A DNA stretch of 22,527 nucleotides from Candidatus Heimdallarchaeota archaeon LC_3 (GTDB lineage Archaea > Asgardarchaeota > Heimdallarchaeia > Hodarchaeales > LC-3). Shown in pieces: positions 8,161-14,623 of the stretch. The position numbers were made by a program, and so were the translations under genes. The stretch is from positions 1 through 22,527 of the forward strand of contig MDVS01000054.1 of assembly GCA_001940645.1 (NCBI GenBank), given 5' to 3'. The notes below the pieces were generated by a model, which had not been told where the DNA came from, ran no database searches, and saw nothing but the letters and a program-made list of their open reading frames with translations. Position 1 is the stretch's first letter; each line of letters opens with the position of its first letter.

Positions 8161-8188
8161 AGTCCAATAAAAAATCTATTGGCGGACT
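8161..8188 (+). ncRNA. Conserved 5'-leader hairpin of histone mRNA, copy 1
   Basis: AGTCC+AATA pairs with TATT+GGACT around the 7-base loop AAAAATC, with GGC bulged on the 3' side. In copy 2 the inner arm is GTTA/TAAT: one A-U pair has become U-A and one A-U has become G-U, so pairing is kept while the sequence changes. It would lie at the very 5' end of the transcript, about 60 bases before the GTG. A cis-acting mRNA element is inferred. Confidence 0.45.
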
Positions 8189-8248
8189 TATGAAGTCAAT
8201 CATTAGGTTAAATTGTTAGGACGAAAAAAACAATAAAAGTGATTAACC

Positions 8249-8524
8249 GTGTCAAAAAAAGGTAAAAAAGCAGCTCCAGCTGCAGCAAAATCAAGTCGAC
8301 GTAGATCTAGCCGATCTAAAGGACAAGCTTTCGCTTCTGCAAAAGTAGAGAAATTAATCCGTGAAGCCGGCGCTTTCCGTGTATCAAGTGGTGCAATTAA
8401 AGCACTGAACGATTTATTAGGTGAGCGTGGTCTCGAAGTGGCCAGATATTCAGTAGAAATTGCACGAAACAGCGGTCGTCGAACTATAAAAGAAACAGAC
8501 GTTGCTTTGTCTTCTTCCAAATAA
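8249..8524 (+). CDS. Archaeal histone with long basic N-terminal tail, copy 1
   Basis: 91 residues, against about 67 for classical archaeal histones. Residues 1-27 form a Lys/Arg/Ala/Ser tail (K3 K4 K6 K7 K14, RRR at 17-19, R22, K24). Residues 28-91 form the histone fold: alpha-1 VEKLIREAG, loop 1 AFRVSS, alpha-2 GAIKALNDLLGERGLEVARY through ARNSG, and loop 2 RRTIKETD with the R-T pair. Alpha-3 is short (VALSSSK) compared with the usual IELAVRRFKK type. It would wrap DNA as dimers and higher assemblies. The GTG start is supported by GTGA six bases upstream and by conservation in copy 2. Tailed histones are known from some Asgard archaea. Codon use is more GC-rich than in the neighbours, consistent with high expression. 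Confidence 0.95.
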   Translation: MSKKGKKAAPAAAKSSRRRSSRSKGQAFASAKVEKLIREAGAFRVSSGAIKALNDLLGERGLEVARYSVEIARNSGRRTIKETDVALSSSK

Positions 8525-8543
8525 AATAGTTTAACAAATTTGA

Positions 8544-8550
8544 TTTTTTT
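8544..8550 (+). terminator. T-tract after histone copy 1
   Basis: Seven T, followed by a second run at 8598-8605. Both are matched at equivalent places after copy 2, supporting T-rich termination. Confidence 0.45.
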
Positions 8551-8655
8551 CTTCGTAGTCGCTGTTTCAAAGACAAATTTACTTCTAAAATTAAAAATTT
8601 TTTTTCTCTTTTTTTCCAGTAATGAGCTTAATCACTGCAGTCGAATTCAGTGTGT

Positions 8656-8895
8656 AGTTAGTGGTTCAATTAAGATCGGTAAAAATATTATTGAAGTTGA
8701 AAAGGCGTTGTTCGAACTTGGTCATGTCTTAGAAAACTCAGAAATCATTATTGCTTAAGAAATCAAGAAAATTTTTTCAGAAACGGTGAGTTTACATCAA
8801 TACGGTAAAAGTCAATATTCTTTTAATTTGAGCTTTATTTTAGAAGTTATAACTGAGAGTTTATTGTCGATTGATGGGTATTTCTAAGTTATTAT
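8656..8895. other. Non-coding remainder between histone copy 1 and asnA
   Basis: Part of the segment that has no counterpart after histone copy 2. A plus-strand frame ending at 8758 reads KALFELGHVLENSEIIIA. Its ELGHVLEN string echoes the nitroreductase at the start of the window, but there is too little to call a remnant. Nothing else is recognised. Confidence 0.3.
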
Positions 8896-9969
8896 TTAAA
8901 GAAGTGAAATATTATATTTCTTACAAGTTTGAATCATACCTTCGGGCCATATTCCACATTGAATTTCTCCAATATGAGCTTTACGTAAGTAAAACATACA
9001 AAGTCGTGATTGTCCAATACCGCCCCCAATAGATAAAGGAAATTCGTCATTGAGTAATTTTTTATGCCAAAAAAGGTTTTCTCTATCTGTAGTTTTAGTT
9101 AATTCTAATTGTCGCCTTAAGGTAGTTTTATCAACTCTTATACCCATCGAAGATATTTCAAATGCGCGTTTTAATACTGGATTATAGATTAATATATCCC
9201 CATTAAGTCCTTTTTTACCATCTAGAGTAGGAGTTGACCAATCATCATAATCTGGTGCTCTTCCATCATGAATTGTTTCATCGGGTAATGTTCCTCCGAT
9301 TCCTATGAGGGAAACAGCCCCGTATTTTTCACAAATTGCGTTTTCCCGCTCTTGAGGTGATAAATTTGAGTATTGAGTGAGTAAATCTTCAGTATGGATA
9401 AACGTTATTTTTTCAGGTAAAACTGGGGTAATTTGAGGATAAAATTCACAAGTTTGTTGCTCTACAAATCGAATAGTATCGTAAATCTTTTGTACTATCA
9501 ATTTCAAGTAATCTAATGAACGTTGTTTGGTATTAATGACCAGTTCCCAATCCCATTGATCAACATAAATGCTATGAATGTTATCGAGGATTTCTTGAGC
9601 CCTAATTGCATCCATATCTGTATATAATCCTTGGTCCTGTTCAAAACCATATGATGCTAATGCCATTCGCTTCCATTTAGCTAATGAATGGACAATTTCA
9701 GCTTTTTTATTATTTACACCCGGAATGTTGAAAGAAACTGGCATTTCAATACCGTTTAAGTCATCATTAATACCAGTTTGAGCGAGGACAAATCTTGGTG
9801 CAGTAACTCTTGTGAGATTTAATTTTCTAGCAAAAGCTTTTTCAAAAGTATCTTTAATCTTCTTAATAGCAATTTCTGTATCTTGAACATCTAAATACGA
9901 TGAATAACCAACTGGAATAGTTAATCGATGATTTTTGTTATCGAATTTTATTGTATCCTTTATTTCCAT
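8896..9969 (-). CDS. asnA: Aspartate--ammonia ligase (asparagine synthetase A), bacterial type
   Basis: AsnA makes asparagine from aspartate, ammonia and ATP (via aspartyl-AMP) in the cytoplasm; it has a class II aminoacyl-tRNA-synthetase-like fold. The protein is about 357 residues from ATG 9969 (an in-frame TTG at 9978 is less likely), against about 330 in Escherichia coli. Highly conserved blocks are present in order: VHSLAKWKR, YVDQWDWE, VSLIGIGG, RAPDYDDWSTP, GLNGDILIYNPVL, FEISSMGIRVD and SIGGGIGQSRLCM. The match is to the bacterial enzyme, not to the archaeal AsnRS-derived paralog, so horizontal transfer is likely. The extra length is at the N-terminus. The gene is transcribed alone on the minus strand, within a segment that appears inserted into the duplicated histone flank. 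Confidence 0.95.
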   Translation of the reverse strand: MEIKDTIKFDNKNHRLTIPVGYSSYLDVQDTEIAIKKIKDTFEKAFARKLNLTRVTAPRFVLAQTGINDDLNGIEMPVSFNIPGVNNKKAEIVHSLAKWKRMALASYGFEQDQGLYTDMDAIRAQEILDNIHSIYVDQWDWELVINTKQRSLDYLKLIVQKIYDTIRFVEQQTCEFYPQITPVLPEKITFIHTEDLLTQYSNLSPQERENAICEKYGAVSLIGIGGTLPDETIHDGRAPDYDDWSTPTLDGKKGLNGDILIYNPVLKRAFEISSMGIRVDKTTLRRQLELTKTTDRENLFWHKKLLNDEFPLSIGGGIGQSRLCMFYLRKAHIGEIQCGIWPEGMIQTCKKYNISLL

Positions 9970-10180
9970 AAGTATCAATTTTCTTCGTCTTTTTTTGAAA
10001 TTGAAATTGTGCTTTTTTACGGACTTTAGAAACTTCTTGATAGGTAGGTAGTCTAAACTTTCACCGTGACTTCATTAAAAAATTCTACTGCAGAAGCATG
10101 GACAAGACAATATAATTTTAACTTATCTCAAATGAAAAAATTATAAGTATTAAATCTTAGATTTTTCAACACATTACAAA

Positions 10181-10999
10181 TTAAGTTGCATCTTTAACTT
10201 TTTTTGCAATTAAAACTAAATAATTTAGAGAACCATCTTGTATGAATTTTTCTCCTTCTCGAAGCCAATTTTTCACTTGTGAAAGACTAATGTTACCTAA
10301 ATTGATTTTTTTTGTCTTTGACACTAATTCAGCTACAAAAAGCATTTTTTTAAACCTTGAGAGCATTTCAATAAGAACGTCACTTTTGTGTTCTAATAAT
10401 TGAATTTTTAAACCAGATTTCTTAAAATATTGTGTATATCCTGTAGTTGAAAGTGCATTTGCTAAGCAAGCAACTTGAAAGATCATTTGTTCTATTTCGA
10501 AAGGTAATTTTTTCTCTATTACGATATCCGACACCCCAATACGACCATTATCTTTCAACACGCGATATATTTCTTGACTAACTGATATTTTATTTTGGAA
10601 AAGACAAAAAGAACATTCAATTATAACAACGTCAAAGGATTGATCTTTAAAAGACAATTGTTCTGCATTTCCAATCTTAAATTTTACACGATGATCTAAA
10701 TTTTCCTGTTTTGCTATTGTATTCGCTTTTATAACATTTTTATGGCTTAAGTCGATTCCTGTGACAGAAGATCCAAATTTTTTTGCTAAAAATATAGCTG
10801 TAGTACCTATCCCCGAAGCTAAATCCAGAATTTTATCTGAAGGTCTTAATCCAAGCTTTAATCCTAATTCTTTGGTTAATGCTAAACCTCCGGGATGAAA
10901 ACTAGGTCCTAAAAAGGTTTGGATATGTTTATTCTCATAAAAATTACAACACGCACTCGAAAAGTCTTGGTCACTTTTAAAAAACTCTAGACTAACCAT
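10181..10999 (-). CDS. Class I SAM-dependent methyltransferase, partner of the radical SAM gene
   Basis: 272 residues. The Rossmann core is clear: motif I ILDLASGIGTTAIFLA (57-72), the acidic end of beta-2 in VTGIDLS (D83), GNAEQLSFKDQSFD (110-123), and the post-motif strand DVVIIECSFCLFQ, then VLKDNGRIGVSD. The N-terminal FHPGGLALTKEL segment and two Cys pairs (C17-C18, C129/C132) are unusual for the UbiE-like group and recall methyltransferases with soft-metal or metalloid substrates; this is a hint only. The ATG lies two bases after the stop of the radical SAM gene, so the two are co-translated and probably act in one pathway. The substrate is unknown: lipid, arsenic compound or small molecule. 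Confidence 0.85.
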   Translation of the reverse strand: MVSLEFFKSDQDFSSACCNFYENKHIQTFLGPSFHPGGLALTKELGLKLGLRPSDKILDLASGIGTTAIFLAKKFGSSVTGIDLSHKNVIKANTIAKQENLDHRVKFKIGNAEQLSFKDQSFDVVIIECSFCLFQNKISVSQEIYRVLKDNGRIGVSDIVIEKKLPFEIEQMIFQVACLANALSTTGYTQYFKKSGLKIQLLEHKSDVLIEMLSRFKKMLFVAELVSKTKKINLGNISLSQVKNWLREGEKFIQDGSLNYLVLIAKKVKDAT

Positions 11000-11001
11000 C
11001 G

Positions 11002-12525
11002 TTATTCAACATTGAGTGGAATTATATTGATTCCTTTGTTCTCTTCTGAATTATTTCTGTATTCAAATTTCTTATTGTTATTGAAATACCGTTCATTATA
11101 TTTATCTCGATAAAGAATATTATATGCACAAAATGGAATTATTTTATTATCAGGTAATACTTCATGAACACAGCATTTCATTAAACGTTTGACATCAACA
11201 TCCCAAGCGCTCATAAAAGGTTTAATAGTAATCATTTTAACATGATCTATATACTCCCCAAGTTGTGCCCGAATGGATTCCAAATTTAAATCAATACCAC
11301 AGGCATTACAATAATCTTCTACAAGCTCGCGTGAACCAGCTGATGTAGAAAATGAAAATAAACCCTCTAAGGCATCTTTAATCGTTCCTGCTACATCGGG
11401 AGTTATGCTATTTTTGAAATAATCCAAATAATCTTCCACTTCAATAATTCGTTTTATTGTGGTGAATTCTCCCGTTTCCGGATCTTGATAAGAAAAAGTT
11501 ATCCCTGAACAATGAGGATATGGGCACGGAATTGGAAAAAAATCTGTTTTTCTATATAAATTATTTGTCTGCTCTTCAATTCGTTGTAAAATATCCGGTA
11601 ATGTTAAGTGATCCATCGGATCGTAATATTGCTCTAATCTTCCTTCTGCAAAAACCGGCTGTAGGGAGAGTCCATTGATACCAGGTGTTTTATGGATAAA
11701 ACGAATAATTTCCCCTATTTCATTATCATTAATCCCTTTCACAACAGTCATCGATAGGGTAATTTTAATACCTACAGATGAAAGATTTTTGATAGCATCG
11801 AGCTTTTCGCCGAGTAATTCCGAATTTCCTCTTAGAGTCTTATAAGTTGAGGAGTCAAACCCATCAAATTGAAGATAAACTCCATTTAGTCCAGCATTTT
11901 TGGCCTTTTCACAAAATTCTACACTTTTCGCAAACCTTCGCCCATTTGAATTTATCATTATTGTTTGAATATGGTCTGTATCCCTTGTAAACTTTATAAT
12001 CTCAATAATTTGAGGATGAATCGTAGGCTCACCTCCACTAATTTGAATTAGTTCTACCGTTCCCTCGGAACGAATCAATGTATTAACCATTCCTTTAATC
12101 GTTTCAAAATCAAGATGATTATGCTTCTGGGATATTCCAGAACTAGCAAAACAGACAGGACAATCATAATTACATGACTGAGTTATTTCTAGAATACCTA
12201 AACAAGTATGCTGTTGATGTGAAGAGCAGAGCCCACAATCAGAAGGGCATCCTTCTTTGACTTCTGTTTGAAACTCTAAAGGGAGTGTACCAGGCTTATT
12301 GAAACGCTCCCAATACCTATAATTCTCAAAATCAGACGATAGAAGAGCTTCAAACCAACCATGTTCCTGACAACGTTTCTTCATTATTACCTTATTATTT
12401 CTGATCAATATTTGAGCATCAATGCTCTTTTTACAGGTTGGACATACACTGCGTGTCAGGTTGTAAAAAATACTTTCTCGTTCTTGTTTCTGGTTGATAA
12501 TTTGTTCTTTTGCTAGTACTTCCAT
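11002..12525 (-). CDS. Tes-like (MJ0619-type) radical SAM enzyme with several Cys clusters
   Basis: 507 residues. The radical SAM motif is C118-x3-C122-x2-C125 (SCNYDCPVC), with GGEP at 164-167. N-terminal to it are C28-x2-C31 and C52 (RCQEHG), then C93, C97, C100 and C108 (CPSDCGLC). C-terminal pairs lie at C334/C339 and C406/C409, and there is a KCCVHEVLP..IIPFCAYN block (C451, C452, C466). This layout matches the tetraether lipid synthase (Tes/MJ0619) family, which joins lipid tails by C-C bond formation using auxiliary iron-sulfur clusters and a rubredoxin-like site. Paralogs of the family have other or unknown roles. The ATG at 12525 is preceded by AGGAAAG and a TTTTTAAAG TATA-like element. 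It forms an operon with the methyltransferase. The family call is strong; the exact reaction is not. Confidence 0.85.
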   Translation of the reverse strand: MEVLAKEQIINQKQERESIFYNLTRSVCPTCKKSIDAQILIRNNKVIMKKRCQEHGWFEALLSSDFENYRYWERFNKPGTLPLEFQTEVKEGCPSDCGLCSSHQQHTCLGILEITQSCNYDCPVCFASSGISQKHNHLDFETIKGMVNTLIRSEGTVELIQISGGEPTIHPQIIEIIKFTRDTDHIQTIMINSNGRRFAKSVEFCEKAKNAGLNGVYLQFDGFDSSTYKTLRGNSELLGEKLDAIKNLSSVGIKITLSMTVVKGINDNEIGEIIRFIHKTPGINGLSLQPVFAEGRLEQYYDPMDHLTLPDILQRIEEQTNNLYRKTDFFPIPCPYPHCSGITFSYQDPETGEFTTIKRIIEVEDYLDYFKNSITPDVAGTIKDALEGLFSFSTSAGSRELVEDYCNACGIDLNLESIRAQLGEYIDHVKMITIKPFMSAWDVDVKRLMKCCVHEVLPDNKIIPFCAYNILYRDKYNERYFNNNKKFEYRNNSEENKGINIIPLNVE

Positions 12526-12535
12526 TTATTCATCT

Positions 12536-13034
12536 TTCCTGCTTTAAAAAGATAATCGGTGTTATTTTCAGAGGCATATTAGTAAATCTAAATAATTAGA
12601 GTTGTGTGGAGGGAAATAACTTGAAACTATTAGAATAATCAATTAATATAGTTCATCTAACTTTTCCATTGTTCTTTTTTTATTGCTAAAATTTATTTTT
12701 CAGGAACTATTTTTTATTCTTTTGACATGAAATCGAATATTTCCGGATATTGATGCTTAAAAAACCTATTTACACTTTTTAAGTATTTGAATGGAAAAGT
12801 ATCCGTTATAATAATAGTTGGTAAGTAATTGATAATCGATATTTATTAAAGAGTTTTAATTTTAGTTGATGCAGAACGTTTCAAATCAATAAAACCATTG
12901 ATAGTAATAATATTGATATTTTTTTACCTACGATATCTAAAATAGAATTTGCATGTGAATATATATAAAATTATATTCGATCCAACATAAATTTTTATCT
13001 TGGTTATGTTTAGAAATAAGGACTACGAAATATT
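12536..13034. other. Non-coding stretch upstream of the radical SAM gene
   Basis: About 500 very AT-rich bases with no frame that reads as protein. Apart from the promoter of the minus-strand radical SAM gene (TATA-like 12542-12551), nothing is recognised. Confidence 0.4.
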
Positions 13035-13235
13035 TTAATTAATAGGCCTTCGTTTTTGAAAACAATCTCAGCAATAGACTTGTTTTCCTTGAGTTGGAAC
13101 AAAGAGCGATTCGTAATCATTTCTACAATCACAACAGGTTGTTTTATGTATTTCTCTTGGTCCTCTGTTAAATCTTCCTTCTTGATTTCCTTCGGATTCT
13201 CTATTTACTCTTTCGTTTCTACGCTTAAATAACAA
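13035..13235 (-). pseudogene. CxxC zinc-ribbon protein gene with an in-frame TGA
   Basis: The minus strand encodes a recognisable small zinc-ribbon protein: a polar Arg/Asn/Glu-rich N-terminus (RRNERVNRESEGNQEGRF), then GPREIHKTTCCDCRN, FVPTQGKQVYC, a TGA at 13068-13070, then DCFQKRRPIN and a TAA. It matches the common HKATCSDCGK...VYC+DCF family found in archaea and candidate-phyla bacteria, with the TGA at the usually basic residue inside the second CxxC. No ATG is present; the best start is TTG 13233-13235. The frame runs up to the left edge of the second histone block at 13239, so the duplication probably removed its promoter and start. Selenocysteine insertion is possible but less likely than decay. 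Confidence 0.65.
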
Positions 13236-13262
13236 ATCGATGAGAAAATAAAAATTATCACA

Positions 13263-13276
13263 ATATTTAAAAGACG
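13263..13276 (+). promoter_or_regulatory. TATA box of histone gene copy 2
   Basis: ATATTTAAAAGACG, aligned with the copy 1 element and closer to the archaeal consensus. The predicted transcription start is near 13293. Confidence 0.5.
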
Positions 13277-13296
13277 TAATAGTTTTTACATGTTTT

Positions 13297-13322
13297 GTCC
13301 GTTAAAAAAACTAATGGTGGAC
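13297..13322 (+). ncRNA. Conserved 5'-leader hairpin of histone mRNA, copy 2
   Basis: GTCC+GTTA pairs with TAAT+GGAC around a 7-base loop AAAAAAC, with GGT bulged. Same architecture, loop length and position as copy 1, with one compensatory change and one G-U change in the inner arm. Confidence 0.45.
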
Positions 13323-13383
13323 CTATAAGTCAATCCTATGGTTAAATTGTCAGGACAAAAAAAAACAATAAAAGTGATTAACC

Positions 13384-13659
13384 GTGTCAAAAAAAGGTAA
13401 AAAAGCAGCTCCAGCTGCAGCAAAATCAAGTCGACGTAGATCTAGCCGATCTAAAGGACAAGCTTTCGCTTCTGCAAAAGTAGAGAAATTAATCCGTGAA
13501 GCCGGCGCTTTCCGTGTATCAAGTGGTGCAATTAAAGCACTGAACGATTTATTAGGAGAGCGTGGTCTCGAAGTAGCCAGATATTCAGTAGAAATTGCAC
13601 GAAACAGCGGTCGTCGAACAATAAAAGAAACAGACGTTACTTTGTCTGCTTCCAAATAA
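13384..13659 (+). CDS. Archaeal histone with long basic N-terminal tail, copy 2
   Basis: 91 residues, differing from copy 1 only by A86T and S89A. At the nucleotide level the first 173 bases are identical, including all synonymous sites; the five differences all lie from 13557 on. Tail (1-27) and histone-fold features are as in copy 1: RVSS loop 1, RRTIKETD loop 2 and a short alpha-3 (VTLSASK). Both changes fall in or next to alpha-3, the part that in other histones contributes to dimer-dimer contacts, so the copies could differ in assembly; that is speculative. It has its own TATA box, leader hairpin and T-tract. The GTG start and GTGATTAACC upstream sequence are identical to copy 1. Confidence 0.95.
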   Translation: MSKKGKKAAPAAAKSSRRRSSRSKGQAFASAKVEKLIREAGAFRVSSGAIKALNDLLGERGLEVARYSVEIARNSGRRTIKETDVTLSASK

Positions 13660-13677
13660 AATAGCTTGACTTTTAAA

Positions 13678-13684
13678 TTTTTTT
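13678..13684 (+). terminator. T-tract after histone copy 2
   Basis: Seven T, with a second run of seven at 13733-13739, matching the pair of runs after copy 1. Confidence 0.45.
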
Positions 13685-13850
13685 CTTCGTAGTCGCTGTT
13701 TCAAAAATAAATCTTCTTCTTAAATTTCAAAATTTTTTTCTCCTTTATTCCATTACTGAGCTTAATCACTACGGTCAAATTCAGGGTGTTGTTATTTTTT
13801 TAACGGATTTTAGTAACTTCTTGATATGTTGATCTAATAAAACTGGTTTA

Positions 13851-14609
13851 TCATTTTTTTTTGTGAAATTCCTTTAATTTTTCTTTTCTTTCTTCTGTTG
13901 TAACCGTTTTTAAACAGCTTCCAACTTCATATTCCATTATTTCATCTAATGTCTTATCTTGTGAAAGTCTTAATCCTTCTTTCATTACTCGGATTGATAA
14001 TAGTGAATTTTTTGAGATTTCTTTAGCTAATTCTTTCGCTTTTTGGAGTAAGTCTTCCATTGTTACTACTTGATTTATCATTCCTATTTTCTTTGCCTCC
14101 TCAGCTGTAATGAATCTAGAAGTAAATAATAGTTCTTTTGCTTTTCCTAATCCAATTATTTCTTTTAATAATAGAAAAGTTCCTCCTGTTATTGAAGATG
14201 CTATTTTAGCTTCTGGAAATCCCATTTTGGCTTGTTGTGATGCTAATCGTATATCACATGCCAAAGCAAGTTCTAGTCCGCTTCCTAATGCATATCCATT
14301 TATTGCAGCAATAGTTGGGTTTGGATAGAAGATGATTTCTTTTGATATTTTTTGTAGTTCTTCTAAATAATCTCTGTATTCCTCTTTTGATCGGTACTGA
14401 GATTCTGTTAGATCTGCTCCTGATGAAAAAGCTCTTCCTGCTCCAGTGAATATTATTGTTTTATTATCCTCTTCTTCTTTGGCTTGTTGTAAAACATCTC
14501 TTAATTCATGCCACATTTGTGCATTCATTGCATTTAAAACTTCTGGTCTATTAAGAGTAATGATGGCATAACTATTTTCTTTTTCATAGGTCAAACAAGT
14601 CAAATTCAA
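13851..14609 (-). CDS. Enoyl-CoA hydratase/isomerase (crotonase) family enzyme
   Basis: 252 residues, full crotonase length. Conserved parts: TLNRPEVLNAMN, the oxyanion-hole segment AFSSGADL (61-68), NGYALGSGLELALACDIRLA (104-123) and MGFPEAKIASSITGG (129-143). Both catalytic glutamates of true hydratases are present (E113 in GLELA, E133 in FPEAK), so hydration of a 2-enoyl-CoA is plausible, and retro-aldol cleavage as in feruloyl-CoA hydratase/lyase is also possible. The start is TTG 14609, since the nearby ATG is out of frame. It follows the acyl-CoA synthetase gene by 14 bases and is surely co-transcribed, so the two likely act in sequence on one acid. Confidence 0.9.
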   Translation of the reverse strand: MNLTCLTYEKENSYAIITLNRPEVLNAMNAQMWHELRDVLQQAKEEEDNKTIIFTGAGRAFSSGADLTESQYRSKEEYRDYLEELQKISKEIIFYPNPTIAAINGYALGSGLELALACDIRLASQQAKMGFPEAKIASSITGGTFLLLKEIIGLGKAKELLFTSRFITAEEAKKIGMINQVVTMEDLLQKAKELAKEISKNSLLSIRVMKEGLRLSQDKTLDEIMEYEVGSCLKTVTTEERKEKLKEFHKKK

Positions 14610-14623
14610 TTCATTTTCATCTC

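Larger units (their letters stand above)
8104..8655 (+). repeat. Duplicated histone block, copy 1
   Basis: This block matches 13239-13795 in direct orientation at a constant offset of 5,135 bases through the coding region. It covers about 145 bases of promoter and leader (beginning GATGAGAAAATAAAAATTAT), the histone gene and about 130 bases of 3' flank (through GAGCTTAATCACT). The coding part is nearly identical and the flanks have clearly diverged. The right edge is blurred. Confidence 0.85.
13239..13795 (+). repeat. Duplicated histone block, copy 2
   Basis: Direct repeat of 8104-8655. The left boundary is sharp at GATGAGAAAATAAAAATTAT; unrelated sequence precedes each copy. The 3' flank retains the TTCTTCGTAGTCGCTGTTTC and GAGCTTAATCACT segments. 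It continues into AACGGATTTTAGTAACTTC (13802 on), which corresponds to bases after asnA near copy 1. Confidence 0.85.

Noticed and set aside
8203..8520. Minus-strand open frame across histone copy 1 (and its twin at 13350-13655)
   Set aside because: It is the antisense of the histone genes; its openness follows from their Ala/Ser/Arg-rich codons.
8540..8758. Open frame downstream of histone copy 1
   Set aside because: It begins in the T-rich 3' flank of the duplicated block with a low-complexity Phe/Leu start, has no counterpart after copy 2 and matches no family. Only the short ELGHVLEN echo of the nitroreductase is notable, and that could be chance.
10181..12525. Naming the pair as arsenic biosynthesis (ArsM/ArsL-like) or as tetraether lipid synthase
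   Set aside because: Motifs support the families only; neither substrate can be decided from the sequence.
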